In this document: positions 8,568 to 17,329 of the stretch, piece by piece | Position numbering within the stretch: position 1 is the first letter of the stretch | Layout: each line of letters opens with the position of its first letter | From: Oribacterium sp. NK2B42 | Lineage (GTDB): Bacteria > Bacillota > Clostridia > Lachnospirales > Lachnospiraceae | NCBI RefSeq assembly: GCF_000424445.1 | Contig: NZ_AUJX01000008.1 | Location: 62,001-126,000 of the forward strand | Direction: 5' to 3' | DNA: 64,000 nt | Program-made: the position numbers and the translations under genes | Notes under the pieces: generated by a model | Told to the model about the DNA's origin: nothing | The model's input: the letters and a program-made list of their open reading frames with translations, nothing else | Database searches by the model: none

Positions 8568-9134
8568 ATGCACAATAGAATTTCGAAAAAAACACTTTGG
8601 GGGATAATGGTGCTCACTTTGGTGTGCACCATTATTACTTTGGGATTAAGAATATATCTTAAGGACAGACTCGATTCTTTCGAGATGGAATCTGTAGCGG
8701 AGACACTTCCGCATGAAAAAGAAGAACAACTCATATTTACGGCTATTGAGGAAATCAGTGAACCTGAAGAAGAGCTCCTGGAAAAATATAATTCCCATTT
8801 TGATGAGCTGGATACTCTTTATGAAAGGATATCCACTCTGGAACAGGATGAATCTCTTAAAGATAATTACCAGAAGATAGCGGATCTCTGGGATCATGAA
8901 TTGAAGGCTCTTGGGAATGATATAATAGCCAAGATGCCGGAGGGGGAGAAAAAAGCATTCTTTGACGGTGAAAACACTTTTCTGGTTTCCAGAAACCATG
9001 AGTGTATGAAAACTGTGGGGCATAATAAGGTTAGCATTCAGGAAAGAATAGATTATCTCGACAGGTATATCACGGTGACACGGGAACACTGTAAGGACCT
9101 CATCAAAGAATATACGTCCTATCTTGCAACTTAA
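8568..9134 (+). CDS. Membrane-anchored protein, possibly LprI/DUF1311-like
   Basis: 188 residues of uncertain function. One hydrophobic segment (about residues 12-30) probably anchors it with the rest outside the cell. The exposed part is acidic and helical; the segment LWDHELKALGNDIIAKM then KKAFFDGENTFLVSRNHEC resembles the spacing of lysozyme-inhibitor LprI-like (DUF1311) domains, in which a 'W/Y..ELN' helix is followed by 'L...Q..WL..R...C'. This is a weak pattern resemblance, not a family assignment. It starts 6 bp after the RNase gene stop with no strong ribosome site, suggesting coupling. Confidence 0.6.
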   Translation: MHNRISKKTLWGIMVLTLVCTIITLGLRIYLKDRLDSFEMESVAETLPHEKEEQLIFTAIEEISEPEEELLEKYNSHFDELDTLYERISTLEQDESLKDNYQKIADLWDHELKALGNDIIAKMPEGEKKAFFDGENTFLVSRNHECMKTVGHNKVSIQERIDYLDRYITVTREHCKDLIKEYTSYLAT

Positions 9135-9256
9135 AATGTGCTGTGGTATATTTTACGGGTTAACGAACTGTGTAAGTCTGCCCAAAGACAAGGACTTATA
9201 CGGAAAAAACAGCCTAATCGGCAATATAGTTTAGAAATAACGAGGAGATAACAAGA

Positions 9257-11962
9257 ATGCAGTACAGAGGCGTAAATGAATTACGTGAACTGTTCCTTAG
9301 CTTCTTTGAGGAGAAGGGATGCTTACGCTTAAACAGTTTCTCACTGGTGCCACACAATGACAATTCATTGCTTATTATAAATTCAGGCATGGCGCCTATG
9401 AAGCCATGGTTTACCGGGCAGGAGATTCCGCCGAGACGCAGAGTGACAACCTGCCAGAAGTGTATCCGTACAGGTGATCTTGAGAATGTTGGTAAGACTG
9501 CCCGTCATGGCACATATTTCGAGATGCTCGGAAACTTCTCGTTTGGTGATTACTTTAAGAAAGAAGCTATTCCATGGGCCTGGGAGTTCCTTACGGAGAG
9601 AGTCGGACTCGATCCTGAGAGACTTTATCCTTCAGTTTATGTGGATGACCAGGAAGCTTATGATATATGGCTTAACGATATGCATATTCCTGCCGAGCGC
9701 ATTTATAAGTTCGGAAAGGAAGATAACTTCTGGGAGCACGGTTCAGGCCCTTGCGGTCCCTGCTCAGAGATCTACTATGACCGTGGAGAGAAGTATGGCA
9801 ACGGTCCTGAGGATGTAATGGGTGGAGAAGGCGACCGTTTCATGGAAGTATGGAACATCGTATTCAGCCAGTTCAACAATGACGGCGAGAACCATTATAC
9901 AGATCTTGCACAGAAGAACATCGATACAGGTATGGGTCTTGAGAGACTTGCAGTAGCTGTTCAGGATGTTGCATCCATCTTTGATGTTGATACACTTAAG
10001 AGTCTCAGAGATCTTATCTGCGAGATCGCAGGAGGAATCGAGTACGACAAGCCCGAGACACATGAGTCTGACATTTCTGTTCGTATCATAACAGATCACT
10101 CACGTTCCATGACCTTTATGATCTCAGACGGTATCATGCCTTCAAATAACGGAAGAGGTTATGTACTCCGCCGTATCATCCGTCGTGCAGTACGTCACGG
10201 AAGAAAGCTTGGAATCAAAGGTTCATTCCTGCCTACACTTGTTGAGAGGGTTATCGAGACCTCAAAGGACGGTTATCCTGAGCTGGATGAGAAGAAGGAC
10301 TTCATTCTCAGCGTAGTTAAGGCTGAGGAAGAGAAGTTCGAGAAGACCTATGAGCAGGGTATGGAGATTCTTGAAGAGATGGAAGCGGCACTGTCTGCAT
10401 CTGGCGAGAAGGTGCTTTCAGGTGAGGACGCATTCAAACTTTATGATACATATGGATTCCCTGTTGACAATACCAAGGAGATCCTTGAGGAGAAGGGCTT
10501 CACAGTAGATGAAGAGGGCTTCAAGGCTGCCATGGAGAAGCAGAAAAAGCAGGGACGTAAGGACAGACTCGAGTCCGGTAAGATGTCAGAGTACAGCGGA
10601 CATGCTGCAACAGTATATGACGAGCTTGATCCTGAGATCAGCTGTTCCTTTGATGGCTATAACAAGCTTGAGATGGAGAGCAAGGTGGTTTCAATGGTTT
10701 CTCTCGGTGAAGAGGAGGCTGTTGTTGAGGCTCTTTCAGATGGTGAAGAGGGTGCTATCATTACTGAGACTACTCCTTTCTACGGAACCATGGGCGGTCA
10801 GGTAGGCGATACCGGTGTTATCGTTCTCGGAGAAGCTTCCGATGATGAAGCTGCAAAGCTTGGTAAGGGTGCCGCAGTATTTGAAGTTAAGAAGACAGAA
10901 CATATCGGTGGAAACAAGATCGCACATATCGGTGTGATGAAGAACGGTATGATCAAGCTTAATGATACAGTTACTCTTAAGGTTGATGCTTCAAATCGTA
11001 TGGATACCTGCAGAAACCACTCTGCAACACACCTTCTTCAGAAGGCGCTCCGTGAAGTTCTCGGAACTCATGTAGAGCAGGCAGGTTCTTTCCAGGATGC
11101 AGGCAGAACCAGATTTGACTTCTCACACTTCCAGGCTATGACCAAAGAAGAGCTCAGGAAGGTTGAGGATATCGTTAATGAGAAGATCCGTGAAGGACTT
11201 TCCGTAAGAACAGATATCATGACTCTCGAAGAGGCTAAAAAGTCAGGAGCTATGGCGCTTTTCGGTGAGAAGTACGGTGCAGAGGTAAGAGTTGTACGTA
11301 TGGGCGACTTCTCTGTAGAACTTTGCGGTGGTACTCACGTTGAGAACACACTTCAGATCGGTCAGTTCAAGATCGTAAGTGAAGCCGGTGTTGCTGCCGG
11401 TGTAAGACGTATCGAGGCTCTTACAGGCGAGAATGTACGTAAGTATTACGAGAACCTTGAGAAGGAGATCAATGCTGCAGCAGAGCTGGTTAAGGCTACA
11501 CCTGCAACTCTTGCGGATCATATCAAGTCCCTTCAGAAGGAACTTAAGGATCTTAAGAGCGAGAACGAAGCCCTTAAGAGCAGGGAAGCAAAGAATGCGC
11601 TCGGCGATGTAATGGACAATGTTACAGAAGTTAACGGCGTTAAGTTCCTTGCGGCTCATGTTGCCGGAGTAGATATGAATGAGCTCCGTAACCTTGGAGA
11701 TGACCTTAAGGCTAAGCTTGGTGAAGGAGTAGTACTTCTTATCTCTGATAAGGATGGCAAGGTATCCATGGTTGCCATGGCTACAGATGCAGCTGTCAAG
11801 GCAGGTGCTCACGCAGGAAACCTTATCAAGGCCGTTGCTCCTATAGTAGGAGGCGGCGGTGGCGGACGTCCCAATATGGCTCAGGCCGGTGGTAAGGATG
11901 CTTCCGGGATCGATGAGGCTGTTAAGAAGGCCGGTGAAGTTATCAGGGAGCAGATTAAATAA
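9257..11962 (+). CDS. alaS: Alanine--tRNA ligase
   Basis: Charges tRNA-Ala in the cytoplasm and edits Ser/Gly mischarging. 901 residues. Class II catalytic core at the N-terminus (FLSFFEEKGCLRLNSFSLVP; FEMLGNFSFGDYFKKEAI), editing-domain zinc motifs HSATHLL and CGGTHV (about residues 590 and 695), a coiled coil (LKELKDLKSENEALK) and a C-terminal DHHA1-type domain ending GGGGGGRPNMAQAGG. AACGAGGAGATAACAAG precedes the ATG. The 122-bp upstream gap has no T-box consensus. Codon use is highly biased, as expected for a translation gene. Confidence 0.98.
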   Translation: MQYRGVNELRELFLSFFEEKGCLRLNSFSLVPHNDNSLLIINSGMAPMKPWFTGQEIPPRRRVTTCQKCIRTGDLENVGKTARHGTYFEMLGNFSFGDYFKKEAIPWAWEFLTERVGLDPERLYPSVYVDDQEAYDIWLNDMHIPAERIYKFGKEDNFWEHGSGPCGPCSEIYYDRGEKYGNGPEDVMGGEGDRFMEVWNIVFSQFNNDGENHYTDLAQKNIDTGMGLERLAVAVQDVASIFDVDTLKSLRDLICEIAGGIEYDKPETHESDISVRIITDHSRSMTFMISDGIMPSNNGRGYVLRRIIRRAVRHGRKLGIKGSFLPTLVERVIETSKDGYPELDEKKDFILSVVKAEEEKFEKTYEQGMEILEEMEAALSASGEKVLSGEDAFKLYDTYGFPVDNTKEILEEKGFTVDEEGFKAAMEKQKKQGRKDRLESGKMSEYSGHAATVYDELDPEISCSFDGYNKLEMESKVVSMVSLGEEEAVVEALSDGEEGAIITETTPFYGTMGGQVGDTGVIVLGEASDDEAAKLGKGAAVFEVKKTEHIGGNKIAHIGVMKNGMIKLNDTVTLKVDASNRMDTCRNHSATHLLQKALREVLGTHVEQAGSFQDAGRTRFDFSHFQAMTKEELRKVEDIVNEKIREGLSVRTDIMTLEEAKKSGAMALFGEKYGAEVRVVRMGDFSVELCGGTHVENTLQIGQFKIVSEAGVAAGVRRIEALTGENVRKYYENLEKEINAAAELVKATPATLADHIKSLQKELKDLKSENEALKSREAKNALGDVMDNVTEVNGVKFLAAHVAGVDMNELRNLGDDLKAKLGEGVVLLISDKDGKVSMVAMATDAAVKAGAHAGNLIKAVAPIVGGGGGGRPNMAQAGGKDASGIDEAVKKAGEVIREQIK

Positions 11963-12049
11963 AGATTGAAATCCGTGAGGATTTTAAGGTATAATACAGG
12001 GCGCTGATCATCATTTCGATATAAAACTTTAATTTCATTAAGGTTTTGC

Positions 12050-12077
12050 TTGACGAATTGAGATCATGTGTTATAAT
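12050..12077 (+). promoter_or_regulatory. Promoter for rpsU
   Basis: TTGACG (12050-12055), 16-bp spacer, TATAAT (12072-12077). It lies 41 bp upstream of the rpsU ATG. Confidence 0.75.
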
Positions 12078-12117
12078 TATCCAGAGTTTGTACCCGAAGG
12101 GAGGTTTGGGTTTCAGC

Positions 12118-12294
12118 ATGTCAAATGTTATCGTAAAAGAGAACGAGTCTCTTGACAGCGCTTTACGTAGATTCAAGAGAAACTGCGCTAAGGCCGGCAT
12201 TCAGCAGGAGATTCGCAAGAGAGAGCATTACGAGAAGCCATCTGTAAGACGTAAGAAGAAGTCTGAGGCGGCTAGAAAGCGTAAGTTCAACTAA
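12118..12294 (+). CDS. rpsU: 30S ribosomal protein S21
   Basis: Small basic ribosomal protein of 58 residues ([20 protein letters not shown] ... [13 protein letters not shown]), the normal S21 length and sequence style. ATG 12118 is chosen; the frame upstream of it has no S21 similarity and begins inside the promoter. GGGAGG lies about 13 nt upstream, a longer spacing than usual. It has its own promoter and terminator, and precedes phoH. In spore-formers yqfC/yqfD often separate these genes; they are absent here. Confidence 0.97.
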   Translation: MSNVIVKENESLDSALRRFKRNCAKAGIQQEIRKREHYEKPSVRRKKKSEAARKRKFN

Positions 12295-12320
12295 TCGTAA
12301 ATAGATTATTTAAAAAGTGT

Positions 12321-12353
12321 AGCCCTGATTCAGAAATGAATTGGGGCTTTCTT
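12321..12353 (+). terminator. Terminator after rpsU
   Basis: AGCCCTGATTCA pairs with TGAATTGGGGCT around a GAAA loop, followed by TTCTTC. Good stem, moderately T-rich tail. Confidence 0.7.
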
Positions 12354-12407
12354 CATACTTTGGATTTGAAGGTTTGAATTGTATTTCATAGACCGGAGGA
12401 GCAGTAT

Positions 12408-13448
12408 TTGGCTACAGTAGAAGCAATTATGGATATTCCTATGGAACACGAACAGAATGTTCTGGGCCAGTTGGATATGAATATAAAGAAAATAGAGAGA
12501 TCGTTCAATGTAACCATCATAGACCGGAACGGTGTGCTTAAGATCATAGGCGACGAGGCAGATACAGACAAGGCGAAAAATGTAATCAAAAAGCTTTTGC
12601 AGCTGAGCCAGCGTGGCAATACCATCACAGAGCAGAATGTAGATTATGCCATATCCCTGAGTTTCACTGAAAAAGTAAGGGTTAATGATATCGTTGAGAT
12701 AGACAAGGATATACTGGCAAGGACAGCATTGGGAAAACCTGTAAAACCGAAAACCATCGGACAAAAGGATTATGTTGATGCTATCCGTGAAAATATGATC
12801 ACTTTTGGTATAGGACCTGCGGGAACCGGAAAAACCTACCTTGCCATGGCTATGGCTATCACGGCTTTCCGTCAGCAGGAGGTGCAGCGTATCATTCTGA
12901 CAAGACCGGCCATTGAAGCAGGCGAAAAACTGGGATTTCTTCCGGGAGATCTCCAGTCAAAGGTAGATCCATATATGAGACCGGTTTATGATGCCCTTTA
13001 TTCCATCATGGGCGCAGAGCAGTACCAGTCAAATTCCGAGAAAGGGCTTATCGAGGTTGCCCCGCTTGCTTATATGAGGGGAAGAACACTGGACAATTCC
13101 TATATCATTCTTGATGAGGCCCAGAACACTACACCTGCACAGATGAAGATGTTCCTTACCCGTATCGGCTTTGGATCAAAGGTTGTGGTGACAGGCGACC
13201 TTACCCAGAAGGATCTTGAGGAAGGCAAAAAATCCGGTCTTGAGGATGCCATGCGTGTTCTTAAAAATGTGGAAGGCATAGAGTTTATAGAGCTTACAAG
13301 TGCGGATGTTGTGAGACACCCTCTTGTACAGCGTATAGTCAATGCCTATGAAAAGGATGAAGAAAAACGCGCCAGAAGAGCAAGACAGCATGAAATGTCA
13401 CCGAGAAATTATGGTGAGCAGAGAAATGAAAACAGGCACAGGGACTGA
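12408..13448 (+). CDS. phoH: PhoH family P-loop ATPase
   Basis: Cytoplasmic ATPase of the PhoH/YbeZ family, associated with YbeY in RNA metabolism. 346 residues. An N-terminal KH-like region (about 1-100) precedes Walker A GPAGTGKTYLAM (near 135-146) and a Walker B-like YIILDEAQNTT. The likely start is TTG 12408 because GGAGGA lies 7 nt upstream; ATG 12429 is the next in-frame alternative. The C-terminal tail is basic (KRARRARQ). ybeY follows 89 bp downstream. Confidence 0.93.
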   Translation: MATVEAIMDIPMEHEQNVLGQLDMNIKKIERSFNVTIIDRNGVLKIIGDEADTDKAKNVIKKLLQLSQRGNTITEQNVDYAISLSFTEKVRVNDIVEIDKDILARTALGKPVKPKTIGQKDYVDAIRENMITFGIGPAGTGKTYLAMAMAITAFRQQEVQRIILTRPAIEAGEKLGFLPGDLQSKVDPYMRPVYDALYSIMGAEQYQSNSEKGLIEVAPLAYMRGRTLDNSYIILDEAQNTTPAQMKMFLTRIGFGSKVVVTGDLTQKDLEEGKKSGLEDAMRVLKNVEGIEFIELTSADVVRHPLVQRIVNAYEKDEEKRARRARQHEMSPRNYGEQRNENRHRD

Positions 13449-13537
13449 AAGATAGAGTATGTGTTTTGGCATGATCAGGATTAGTCCGAAAATGTAAGGG
13501 GATACGATGCGGAGAATTGATTTAAGAGGGGACAGGA

Positions 13538-14035
13538 ATGACTGTTAATATAGATTTTGAGGTTGAAAAGCGGCTTGATCTGCAGTTCGAAGATATAATC
13601 AATGAGATCATCGAGGCTGCCATTACATACGAAAAATGTCCGTATGAATGTGAGATAAGTGTTGTTATCACGGATGATGAGGGTATCCATCAGTTAAATA
13701 AAGAAGCAAGGGGTATAGATTCACCTACGGATGTACTTTCTTTCCCCATGGTTGACTGGGAAACCCCGGCGGATTTTGAAGTTATAGACGAAGAGGATTC
13801 AGATATCTTTAATCCTGATTCCGGAGAACTGCTTCTCGGGGATATCGTTCTCAATCAGAACCGGATAGAGTCCCAGGCAGAAGAATACGGGCATACAGAG
13901 CGAAGAGAACTTGCATTTTTAGTGGCTCACAGTATGCTTCATCTTTTTGGTTACGATCATATGGAAGATGACGAGCGTGTGGAAATGGAAAGACGCCAGA
14001 AAGAAATATTGGAAGGAAAGGGCTATTTCAGATGA
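13538..14035 (+). CDS. ybeY: Endoribonuclease YbeY (rRNA maturation)
   Basis: Zn-dependent single-strand RNase that helps mature the 16S rRNA 3' end and acts in ribosome quality control. 165 residues, normal length. The metal motif HSMLHLFGYDH is near residues 130-140, preceded by SPTDVLSFPM and LLGDIVLN, both typical. It lies directly downstream of phoH, the conserved partner, and its stop overlaps the next start by 4 bp (ATGA). Confidence 0.96.
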   Translation: MTVNIDFEVEKRLDLQFEDIINEIIEAAITYEKCPYECEISVVITDDEGIHQLNKEARGIDSPTDVLSFPMVDWETPADFEVIDEEDSDIFNPDSGELLLGDIVLNQNRIESQAEEYGHTERRELAFLVAHSMLHLFGYDHMEDDERVEMERRQKEILEGKGYFR

Positions 14036-15774
14036 GTGGTCAAAGAAGAAACTCGAATATCGGAAATAACAAAGGCAGGTTTTCGAGATCACAGAATATA
14101 AGATCAAGAAATACTGTCAATTCGGGCTTTGACAGAAACAGACGAAACAATTTCATCGTTCAGGGATCTCTTCTTGCGGTGGCAAGTATTGTAGTCAGGA
14201 TCATCGGAATGGTGTACCGTGTGCCTCTTACCGCAATCATAGGAGATGAAGGAAACGGTTACTATACAAGTGCGTACAGCATTTATACCTTACTCCTTAT
14301 TCTGTCCAGCTTTTCCATGCCCACGGCTGTTTCAAAGATCGTTTCCGCCAATATGGTAAACGGTAACTACAGGAATACCCACAGAGTACTGAAAACAGCA
14401 TGCTATTATGCAACGATAGTTGGTTTTCTGATGTTCTGCATGCTGTGGTTCGGAGCTGATTTTATTGCAGAGGCATTCCTTAAGAAGCCTTTCTGTAAAT
14501 TCGCGCTGAGAGCTCTGGCTCCCACTGTGTGGATCATGGCTTATCTCGGAATCCTGAGAGGTTATTTTCAGGGCAGCGGAAACATGGTGCCCACGGCAAT
14601 CTCTCAGATACTGGAGCAGATCCTGAATGCCATTATTTCTATTCTTGCTGCCGGTATTTTGTTTAAGAAGGGTGCAGCTGCCAATGTCATCTATCAGAGC
14701 GATAAATACAGTACGGCATTTGGTGCTGCCGGTGGTGCCATCGGAACCGGTGCAGGAGCACTTACGGCTCTTGCCTTCTTTTTGGTTCTTTACAGTTCCC
14801 AGATGCATGAAATGCACAGGAATATACGAGAGGACAGAAGCCGTGTGGACAGCTACGGCACCATAGGCTTGCTTCTTGCAGGAACCATGCTTCCGATCCT
14901 TATATCATCAACGGTTTACAATATCTCATCGGTTATTGATGATTCCATATTCGGAAACATTATGACTTATCTCGGAAAGGCAGAGGATATCGTAACCCAG
15001 TGGGGGGTTTTCGGAGAATATCATATCCTTTTCAACATTCCCGTAGCTTTGTCCAATGCTTTGTCATCGTCGCTTATCCCTAGTCTTACCAGAGCCGTTG
15101 CGGAGCATAATCGCAGGGATACGGTTTCAAGAGTACGATACAGTATCAGATTTACGATGCTGATCGCCATCCCGGCGACGGTGGGACTTTGTGCATTGGC
15201 TGACCCTATATGCCGCATGCTATTCCCGGGAAAAAATGTGGGACTTCTTATAATGCTCACAAGGATAGGTTCTGTGGCAGTGGTTTTCTATTCGCTGTCA
15301 ACTATCAGCAATGCCATACTTCAGGGACTTGGTCATCTGAGCGTCCCATTAAAGCATGCTTTGATATCTCTTGTGATACATATAGCCTGTCTTATCGCCC
15401 TGCTGTTTACGGGAATGGGTATCTATGCGGTGGTTATTTCAAATATAGTCTTTGCTTTCATGATGTGTTTTCTTAATCAGCTGGCTATCAAAAAGCATGT
15501 AAGGCTAAGCTATGGTGTGAGGGAGACTTATGTACTTCCGATCATAGCAGCTGCCGTAATGGGTATCTCAGCTTTCACCTGCTCCATGGGAATCCGTATG
15601 GTTCTTCCGGAGGCTCTGAGATACGGACGTATAGGCTCTGTTATAGAGGTTGCACCATCAGTGGTTATAGCAATAGTGGTTTATTTCGGACTTCTTATAA
15701 AGCTGCATGCATTCACCGCAGAAGATCTTGATAACATGCCTATGGGCGGAAGGCTCAAGAGATTTGTACACTGA
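14032..15774 (+). CDS. MurJ/SpoVB-like lipid flippase (MATE/MVF fold)
   Basis: Polytopic membrane protein of 580 residues with about 14 hydrophobic helices, of the polysaccharide biosynthesis/flippase superfamily. SIVVRIIGMVYRVPLTAIIG and the segment YGTIGLLLAGTMLPILISS match SpoVB/YtgP-type members, which translocate lipid-linked cell-wall precursors. A basic, Asn/Arg-rich N-terminal tail of about 45 residues precedes the first helix. Translation is likely coupled to ybeY through the 4-bp overlap. SpoVB and YtgP/MurJ roles cannot be separated from sequence, and no other sporulation gene is nearby, so a vegetative flippase is more likely. Confidence 0.85.
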   Translation: MSGQRRNSNIGNNKGRFSRSQNIRSRNTVNSGFDRNRRNNFIVQGSLLAVASIVVRIIGMVYRVPLTAIIGDEGNGYYTSAYSIYTLLLILSSFSMPTAVSKIVSANMVNGNYRNTHRVLKTACYYATIVGFLMFCMLWFGADFIAEAFLKKPFCKFALRALAPTVWIMAYLGILRGYFQGSGNMVPTAISQILEQILNAIISILAAGILFKKGAAANVIYQSDKYSTAFGAAGGAIGTGAGALTALAFFLVLYSSQMHEMHRNIREDRSRVDSYGTIGLLLAGTMLPILISSTVYNISSVIDDSIFGNIMTYLGKAEDIVTQWGVFGEYHILFNIPVALSNALSSSLIPSLTRAVAEHNRRDTVSRVRYSIRFTMLIAIPATVGLCALADPICRMLFPGKNVGLLIMLTRIGSVAVVFYSLSTISNAILQGLGHLSVPLKHALISLVIHIACLIALLFTGMGIYAVVISNIVFAFMMCFLNQLAIKKHVRLSYGVRETYVLPIIAAAVMGISAFTCSMGIRMVLPEALRYGRIGSVIEVAPSVVIAIVVYFGLLIKLHAFTAEDLDNMPMGGRLKRFVH

Positions 15775-15899
15775 TGTAAGTCTCATTTGTTTGAGTCATT
15801 GGTCATCTATTAAGACATGAGGTACCTCAGCTTGACGTGTTAAAAGGGATGACTGCAGGTTCCGGCAAAATCTTAGACCTGTTCTGTGGAGGTAACAGT

Positions 15900-17249
15900 T
15901 TGAGTAAAAAAAACAATTTAACGGATAACGGAACAGTGGATGTGGCGGTGGTAGGTGCCGGTGCGGCAGGGATGATGGCCGCCATTGAAGCATCACGTGC
16001 CGGTGCGAAGGTGCTTTTGATCGAAAGGAATCAGGAACCCGGTAAAAAGCTTGCCACCACAGGAAATGGAAGATGCAATTACACAAATCTTGATATGGAA
16101 AACCTTGTGGGAGGAAAGTACAGGGGATGTAATCCTGAGTTTTCTGAAACTGCCCTTGAGAGTTTCGGGCCGGAACAGGCAGTGGAATGGTTCCGGGGTA
16201 TAGGCATTGAGCCCAAATACAGAGGAACCTATGTGTATCCGAATTCCGATCAGGCTTCCTCCGTGGTGACAGCTCTTTGGGATGAGGTTGTTCATTCAGG
16301 GGTGCAGGTTATTTTTGATACCCTTATCAGAAAGATAAGGAAAGAGAACTCAGAGATTGGAAATACCTCAAAAAATGGACATGATTTTTCGTGTGGAAAT
16401 TCAGAAAAAAACAATGGAGAAAAATCCGGAGGATTTTTGCTTGATATTGAGGGTAGTGACAGGGTGATAAGAGCGAAAAAGCTCATTCTTGCCACTGGTT
16501 CAAGGGCTGTTCCAAAGACCGGATCCACCGGAGACGGATATGTCTGGGCAAAGGCCATGGGACATACATTGGTACCACAGGTGCCCGCTCTTACAGCGGT
16601 AAAATGTAAGGGCAGCCACTATAAGAATATGGCAGGAGTAAGAACCGATGCGAAGCTTTGTGTCAGGGTGGGCGGCGAAACAGTTGCTGCCGAAGAAGGA
16701 GAGCTTCAGCTCACGGATTACGGCATTTCAGGCATACCGGTTTTTCAGATATCGAGACACGTTGCTTATGGACTCAGGGATGGTAAAGAGGTATCGGTAT
16801 ATATAAATTTCCTTCCGCATATTTCGGAAAAGAAGGAAGAAATAATTGAGTTTTACAAAGAACGTGCGGAGAGACTGGCATATAAAGAAATGGGAAGCTT
16901 CTTAACAGGTCTTCTGAATCAGAAGCTTGGAAACACCATTTTGAAGCTTGCAAATATTGACAGTAAGCTTTCGGTTTCAAAACTTTCGGATAAACAATTG
17001 AAGGCTCTTGGCGCCCTGACGGTGAGTTTCAAGGCTGAGTGCATGGAGGTGAATCCTTTTGCCAATGCCCAGTGCGCAGCAGGAGGCATTAACACTGCAG
17101 AAGTGGATCCCCATACCATGGAGTCGAAGCTTGTGAAGGGGCTTTACTTTGCGGGTGAAATCCTGGATATCGACGGAATCTGCGGAGGTTACAATCTCCA
17201 GTGGGCCTGGAGCTCAGGGTTTATTGCGGGTAATGCGGCAGCGGGTTGA
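15900..17249 (+). CDS. BaiN/HI0933-family FAD-dependent oxidoreductase
   Basis: Flavoprotein of 449 residues. The FAD-binding GxGxxG is VVGAGAAGMMAAIEA at about residues 14-28, followed by KLATTGNGRCNYTN, a hallmark of the HI0933/YhiN family; the C-terminal FAD motif is YFAGEILDIDGICGGYNLQWA. TTG 15900 is chosen because GGAGG lies 7 nt upstream; a GTG at 15837 would add 21 residues unlike the family. Substrate unknown; some relatives reduce bile-acid intermediates, but most are uncharacterised. It precedes another flavoprotein gene. Confidence 0.88.
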   Translation: MSKKNNLTDNGTVDVAVVGAGAAGMMAAIEASRAGAKVLLIERNQEPGKKLATTGNGRCNYTNLDMENLVGGKYRGCNPEFSETALESFGPEQAVEWFRGIGIEPKYRGTYVYPNSDQASSVVTALWDEVVHSGVQVIFDTLIRKIRKENSEIGNTSKNGHDFSCGNSEKNNGEKSGGFLLDIEGSDRVIRAKKLILATGSRAVPKTGSTGDGYVWAKAMGHTLVPQVPALTAVKCKGSHYKNMAGVRTDAKLCVRVGGETVAAEEGELQLTDYGISGIPVFQISRHVAYGLRDGKEVSVYINFLPHISEKKEEIIEFYKERAERLAYKEMGSFLTGLLNQKLGNTILKLANIDSKLSVSKLSDKQLKALGALTVSFKAECMEVNPFANAQCAAGGINTAEVDPHTMESKLVKGLYFAGEILDIDGICGGYNLQWAWSSGFIAGNAAAG

Positions 17250-17329
17250 CCCTGTCGGGAAAGGCAAGTTGAGTTTTAATTCCGGATATGCCCGGATCGT
17301 ACATAAATAAAAAGTATAAAGGAAAAGAA

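Noticed and set aside
9135-9256. T-box leader for alaS
   Set aside because: The gap is short and has no T-box consensus, specifier-like stem or terminator.
14032-15774. Calling the flippase gene spoVB
   Set aside because: MurJ/YtgP and SpoVB cannot be told apart by eye and no sporulation genes are nearby.
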